From IMG/VR virus record IMGVR_UViG_3300024339_000018, positions 1-61,622 of that record: a stretch of 61,622 nt of DNA; one strand, 5' to 3'. Shown here one piece after another: positions 58,997 through 61,622 of this stretch. Below the pieces are notes generated by a model, which saw only the letters and a program-made list of their open reading frames with translations, did not search any database and had not been told where the DNA came from. Position 1 is the first letter of the stretch, and each line of letters opens with the position of its first letter. This DNA is from a virus. Made by a program: the position numbers and the translations under genes.

Positions 58997-59583
58997 TAAA
59001 ATTTATTCAAATATTCAGCTACTTTCTTTAATTGCTTTTCTTTATTTTTATGATAAAGATGCGTACCACCTATACCAGCTGCGCCTACAGCGCCTGTACC
59101 AATAGCTATTTCCTTACTTGTCTTAGCTGCTTGGACTGCTCCTCTTTTTCCCTTATTAGCTTTGGCTGCTACGTCTCGAGCACGCTTCTCTCTCTTCGCT
59201 AACTCAGCATTTTTACTTTTTAAACGCGTATTAGCGCTCCTCACCTGAGAAGGTTCCGGTGCTGGTTTAGGTGCAGCGCTCGGTGCTGGTTTAGGTACAC
59301 CAGCTTTCTTGCCAGTTCTAATAGTAGCCATAGTAGCTTCATGTTTACTTCTATAGTTCTTGCCTCCAGCAGACCTGTAACGGCCAAAGCCTCTCGACTG
59401 TACGGCACCCTTACTCTTGCTTACTGTACTTGTAGGCGCTTTACCGCTTCGCTTAATAGCTCGACCTGCTTTCTGAACACCCCTACCTACGCCACGCGTA
59501 ACGGCTTGGACACTTTCTGTAAGCATATTAGCCTCTTTTTCCAAAGCAACTTCTGTTAAGTATTCTTTTAATTTGTTATTCAT
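58996..59583 (-). CDS. Lys/Ala-rich basic virion-cluster protein
   Basis: 195 residues, not recognised. Very basic (Arg/Lys/Ala/Gly-rich; GRGVQKAGRAIKRSGKAPTST, AKRE-type helix later) with a short Gly/Ala hydrophobic segment (GTGAVGAAGIGGTHLY, ~167-182). The composition suits a DNA-associated or ejected internal protein. It follows the gene at 59588 by 4 bases. Confidence 0.55.
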   Translation of the reverse strand: MNNKLKEYLTEVALEKEANMLTESVQAVTRGVGRGVQKAGRAIKRSGKAPTSTVSKSKGAVQSRGFGRYRSAGGKNYRSKHEATMATIRTGKKAGVPKPAPSAAPKPAPEPSQVRSANTRLKSKNAELAKREKRARDVAAKANKGKRGAVQAAKTSKEIAIGTGAVGAAGIGGTHLYHKNKEKQLKKVAEYLNKF

Positions 59584-59587
59584 ATTA

Positions 59588-60169
59588 TTAATTTCCGATT
59601 ACTTCGAAAACGATTTCCCAATCTACAACTAACCCCATAGATACAGGAGCGTTAGCGTTGAAGAATATCTCTGGAAAAGTTATATAAGAGAATAGGTCCA
59701 GCGTATTAGCTGTTGGAGTAGCCTGTACGGGATTAACGCATAAACCTATTTCAGAGATAACTTCAGTTTCTACATGGTCATCAGCCAAGGCGGCTGCCGT
59801 GAAGGTTACAGAGTAATGTGGAGCGCCATCATTATATTCATACTGAACAGGCTCTCTGAATTCTTCTGTTATCAATTTAAAGTCGTCTGAGTCTGGGATA
59901 TGATTAGTGGCTGCCGCTCCAGAACCAAAAGCAATATAGCGAATAGGGGCAGCTAAAGGATCATTGCCCAGCAAGTGCGCCATAAGCATTTTCCCTGTTT
60001 TGACAATAAGATTCTTTTTTTCGACTAAAACAATACCTTCAGGTTGTTTCTTCTTACCTTCATGAAGACTCAGTAATGTTTTGTGGTCCCTTATCCCATC
60101 GTATTGGGTAAGGGTAACATGCCCACGCATGGTGGTACCATCGAACTGCTCTATTTTATGGTTGCTCAT
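59588..60169 (-). CDS. Tail-fibre-like virion protein
   Basis: 193 residues, beta-rich. LVEKKNLIVKTGKMLMAHLLG followed by IRYIAFGSGAAATNHIPDSDD fits a pattern seen in phage tail-fibre and baseplate wedge-associated proteins (NxxTxxGxxxLA...IxxGxG). Acceptable as structural; exact role unknown. First gene of the minus-strand tail cluster, with TATAAT about 19 bases ahead of the ATG. Confidence 0.6.
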   Translation of the reverse strand: MSNHKIEQFDGTTMRGHVTLTQYDGIRDHKTLLSLHEGKKKQPEGIVLVEKKNLIVKTGKMLMAHLLGNDPLAAPIRYIAFGSGAAATNHIPDSDDFKLITEEFREPVQYEYNDGAPHYSVTFTAAALADDHVETEVISEIGLCVNPVQATPTANTLDLFSYITFPEIFFNANAPVSMGLVVDWEIVFEVIGN

Positions 60170-60200
60170 AAATAACCTATGTGTACTTATTATATATAGA

Positions 60201-60274
60201 GTGTAGCCCTTTTGGAAATATGAACATAAAAATAGGTATAAAGTACTGTACGCTAATTAGCGTAAATGCTACAC
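60201..60274. promoter_or_regulatory. Divergent control region with nested inverted repeats
   Basis: Between the divergent genes at 60169 and 60342. GTGTAGC (60201-60207) and GCTACAC (60268-60274) are reverse complements bracketing TAGGTATAAA (60234-60242) and a 16-base perfect palindrome, TACGCTAATTAGCGTA (60249-60264). The palindrome straddles the expected plus-strand start, as an operator would. Confidence 0.6.
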
Positions 60275-60341
60275 TTCTTTTTTCGCTTCGTTATACACAG
60301 AGCTTACATAGATACAACCTACCCTAACGATCTGGAGGATC

Positions 60342-60686
60342 ATGTCTACTAAATTACAACCCACTTTATGCCGCATTCGCGCTGGCTTTACTTTATATTT
60401 TGATAATGGTTACGCCTTGTCTATCCGTTATGGCACAGGCTGTGATTGTGAGAATAAAGATATCAACGGCGAAATTGATCCCACCACTAATAACCTAAGA
60501 CTTTTAGAACAGACAGCCACTATGGAAATCGCTATCTTAGATGCTGATAAAGAATTTGTCTGGTTACAAGATGGTGTATTGGGACATGTTCCAGTCGATA
60601 TACTTCCGCAATTAATAGTTGCTGTACGCGAAGGCGACGAAAGCATGTTTAAAATGTTTATAGAAAGCATTGAGGAGGCTCGTTAA
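60342..60686 (+). CDS. Hypothetical acidic phage protein
   Basis: 114 residues, not recognised. Starts with a beta segment (AGFTLYFDNGYALSIRYGTG) and a CDC near residue 33, then an acidic alpha/beta part. A GGAGG site precedes the ATG by about 6 bases. It begins an operon of three genes, controlled by the palindrome-bearing region upstream. Confidence 0.6.
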   Translation: MSTKLQPTLCRIRAGFTLYFDNGYALSIRYGTGCDCENKDINGEIDPTTNNLRLLEQTATMEIAILDADKEFVWLQDGVLGHVPVDILPQLIVAVREGDESMFKMFIESIEEAR

Positions 60687-60722
60687 TGCACCCTCGCTCT
60701 AAAGACCTTTGGGGGTTCTAAA

Positions 60723-60950
60723 ATGAAATACAGAGTAAAAGATTTACGGGACGCAATCAAATATGATGAGTTCCCAGAACTAGCGGACGAGATTGATTCT
60801 CGACTGTGTAATTTACGCGCACTTAATATTGCCGTATCAGATTTACTTGCTACCATATATGACTCAGAGTTGATTACAGTAAAACCCGCTGTACTATTTG
60901 CACTTGCTAAATTGATTACTCTTGAGGAGGACATTGACATTGACTGCTAA
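60723..60950 (+). CDS. Hypothetical small acidic protein
   Basis: 75 residues, not recognised. Leu/Asp-rich helical protein ending EEDIDIDC. It overlaps the next gene's TTG start by 11 bases, and its 3' end carries the GAGGAGG site for that gene. Confidence 0.55.
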   Translation: MKYRVKDLRDAIKYDEFPELADEIDSRLCNLRALNIAVSDLLATIYDSELITVKPAVLFALAKLITLEEDIDIDC

Positions 60951-61622
60951 AATACACTTAATGTCAGACCTTCATCTGGAACATAAGGACTTTACATTCC
61001 ACAAAGTTGACGCAGACTATTTGTGTATTGCAGGAGACTTAGGGGGTGGGAAGTATCTTGGAAAGGTGAAGGACATCGCCCACAGATACAAAAAGGTTTT
61101 CCTTGTAATGGGAAACCACGATTACTACTCCACAAAATATAATATGCGTGAGGTAGAAAATGATTGGGAATCTGTTTTAGAGGGGACTAACATTACACTA
61201 CTTAACCCTTACTCAGATAAAATTTCGGAAGATGATTTTGTTCTTATTGGTGCGCCTTTATGGACGGATTTTCACAACGGATGCCCAAAAGCAATAGGGC
61301 AAGCAAAGATATTCATGCCTGATTATAGAGGATACATCAAAGACATCTTTCAAGGCGAAGAAATTCCCTTCACTCCAGAACAGAGTATGGAGCGGCACAG
61401 TTCCGAGCGCAGATATATCCTTAACGCAATAAAATATGTAAAGCAATATCATGCAAGTAAGAAGATTATTGTTATGACCCACCACATGCCAAGTGATAGA
61501 CTTACTTCCCGCAAGTATTCCAATAATGATTTGAATGGTGCTTTCTCTTGTAAGGACATGGAAGAAGCAATAGCACAAGTAGATTACTGGTTCTACGGGC
61601 ACACCCACGACCCTTTTATTGG
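60940..61622 (+). CDS. Calcineurin-like metallophosphoesterase, 3' end outside window
   Basis: The frame is open to the window edge. TTG 60940 is preferred over ATG 60961 because a GAGGAGG site lies 9 bases before the TTG and the extra residues TAKIHL match the start of the paralogue at 3609. Motifs: SDLHLE, AGDLGGG, MGNHDYY, THHMPSD and GHTHD. With the gene at 3609 it forms a pair of the same subgroup (both have WTDF and HHMPS). Substrate unknown. Confidence 0.9.
   Translation, partial: MTAKIHLMSDLHLEHKDFTFHKVDADYLCIAGDLGGGKYLGKVKDIAHRYKKVFLVMGNHDYYSTKYNMREVENDWESVLEGTNITLLNPYSDKISEDDFVLIGAPLWTDFHNGCPKAIGQAKIFMPDYRGYIKDIFQGEEIPFTPEQSMERHSSERRYILNAIKYVKQYHASKKIIVMTHHMPSDRLTSRKYSNNDLNGAFSCKDMEEAIAQVDYWFYGHTHDPFI

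Noticed and set aside
1-61622. CRISPR array
   Set aside because: No regularly spaced direct repeats with unique spacers were seen; the repeats at the left edge are coding.

Overview
The window is a 61.6 kb, A+T-rich piece of a large tailed double-stranded DNA bacteriophage (or prophage). The evidence is a terminase large subunit, a portal protein, a needle-like baseplate spike, long runs of tail and virion genes, three tRNA genes, and phage-type recombination and metabolism genes. Both ends cut through genes, so this is an internal fragment. The host cannot be read from the sequence. Promoters look bacterial (TATAAT-like -10 boxes, a few good -35 boxes). Shine-Dalgarno sites are present at some genes and absent at many.

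Layout. 1-6.4 kb, mostly + strand: end of a repeat-bearing tail protein, small zinc-knuckle proteins, dCMP deaminase, HIT hydrolase, metallophosphoesterase, a sigma-region-3-like protein and three tRNAs. 6.4-12.9 kb, - strand: terminase large subunit, glycosyltransferase, small head-type genes, a 618-residue unknown and the baseplate spike. 12.9-14.7 kb, + strand: a retron-like reverse transcriptase and an overlapping partner. 14.7-16.5 kb, - strand: HNH nuclease, small tail protein, membrane protein, glycosyltransferase. 16.5-23.9 kb, - strand: one 2460-codon gene fusing the beta and beta-prime subunits of multisubunit RNA polymerase, interrupted by an intein directly after the catalytic NADFDGD loop. 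23.9-24.6 kb: a gene-free stretch packed with hairpins. 24.6-31.2 kb: phosphoesterase, zincins, a cluster of small membrane proteins, and a glycosyltransferase/methyltransferase group. 31.2-33.3 kb, + strand: RusA-like resolvase and an insulated small membrane-protein unit. 33.3-37.7 kb, - strand: portal and head-assembly genes. 37.8-41.0 kb, + strand: Sak4-like ATPase and a MoxR/VWA pair. 41.0-60.2 kb, - strand: a long tail/virion cluster broken by two + strand genes. 60.3 kb to the end, + strand: small genes and a second phosphoesterase related to the one at 3.6 kb.

How it fits together. The phage carries its own single-chain RNA polymerase core, DNA recombination functions, and a set of glycosyltransferases and methyltransferases that probably decorate the virion or host surface. 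A genome-wide theme is leaderless expression. At sixteen genes on both strands a TATAAT-like box ends 5-8 bases before the start codon, which puts the predicted transcription start on the start codon.

The items most worth follow-up are the intein-split single-chain RNA polymerase, the hairpin family with covarying stems upstream of it, the leaderless promoters, and the YVDN reverse transcriptase with its partner gene. No database search was possible. Family names rest on motifs read by eye.
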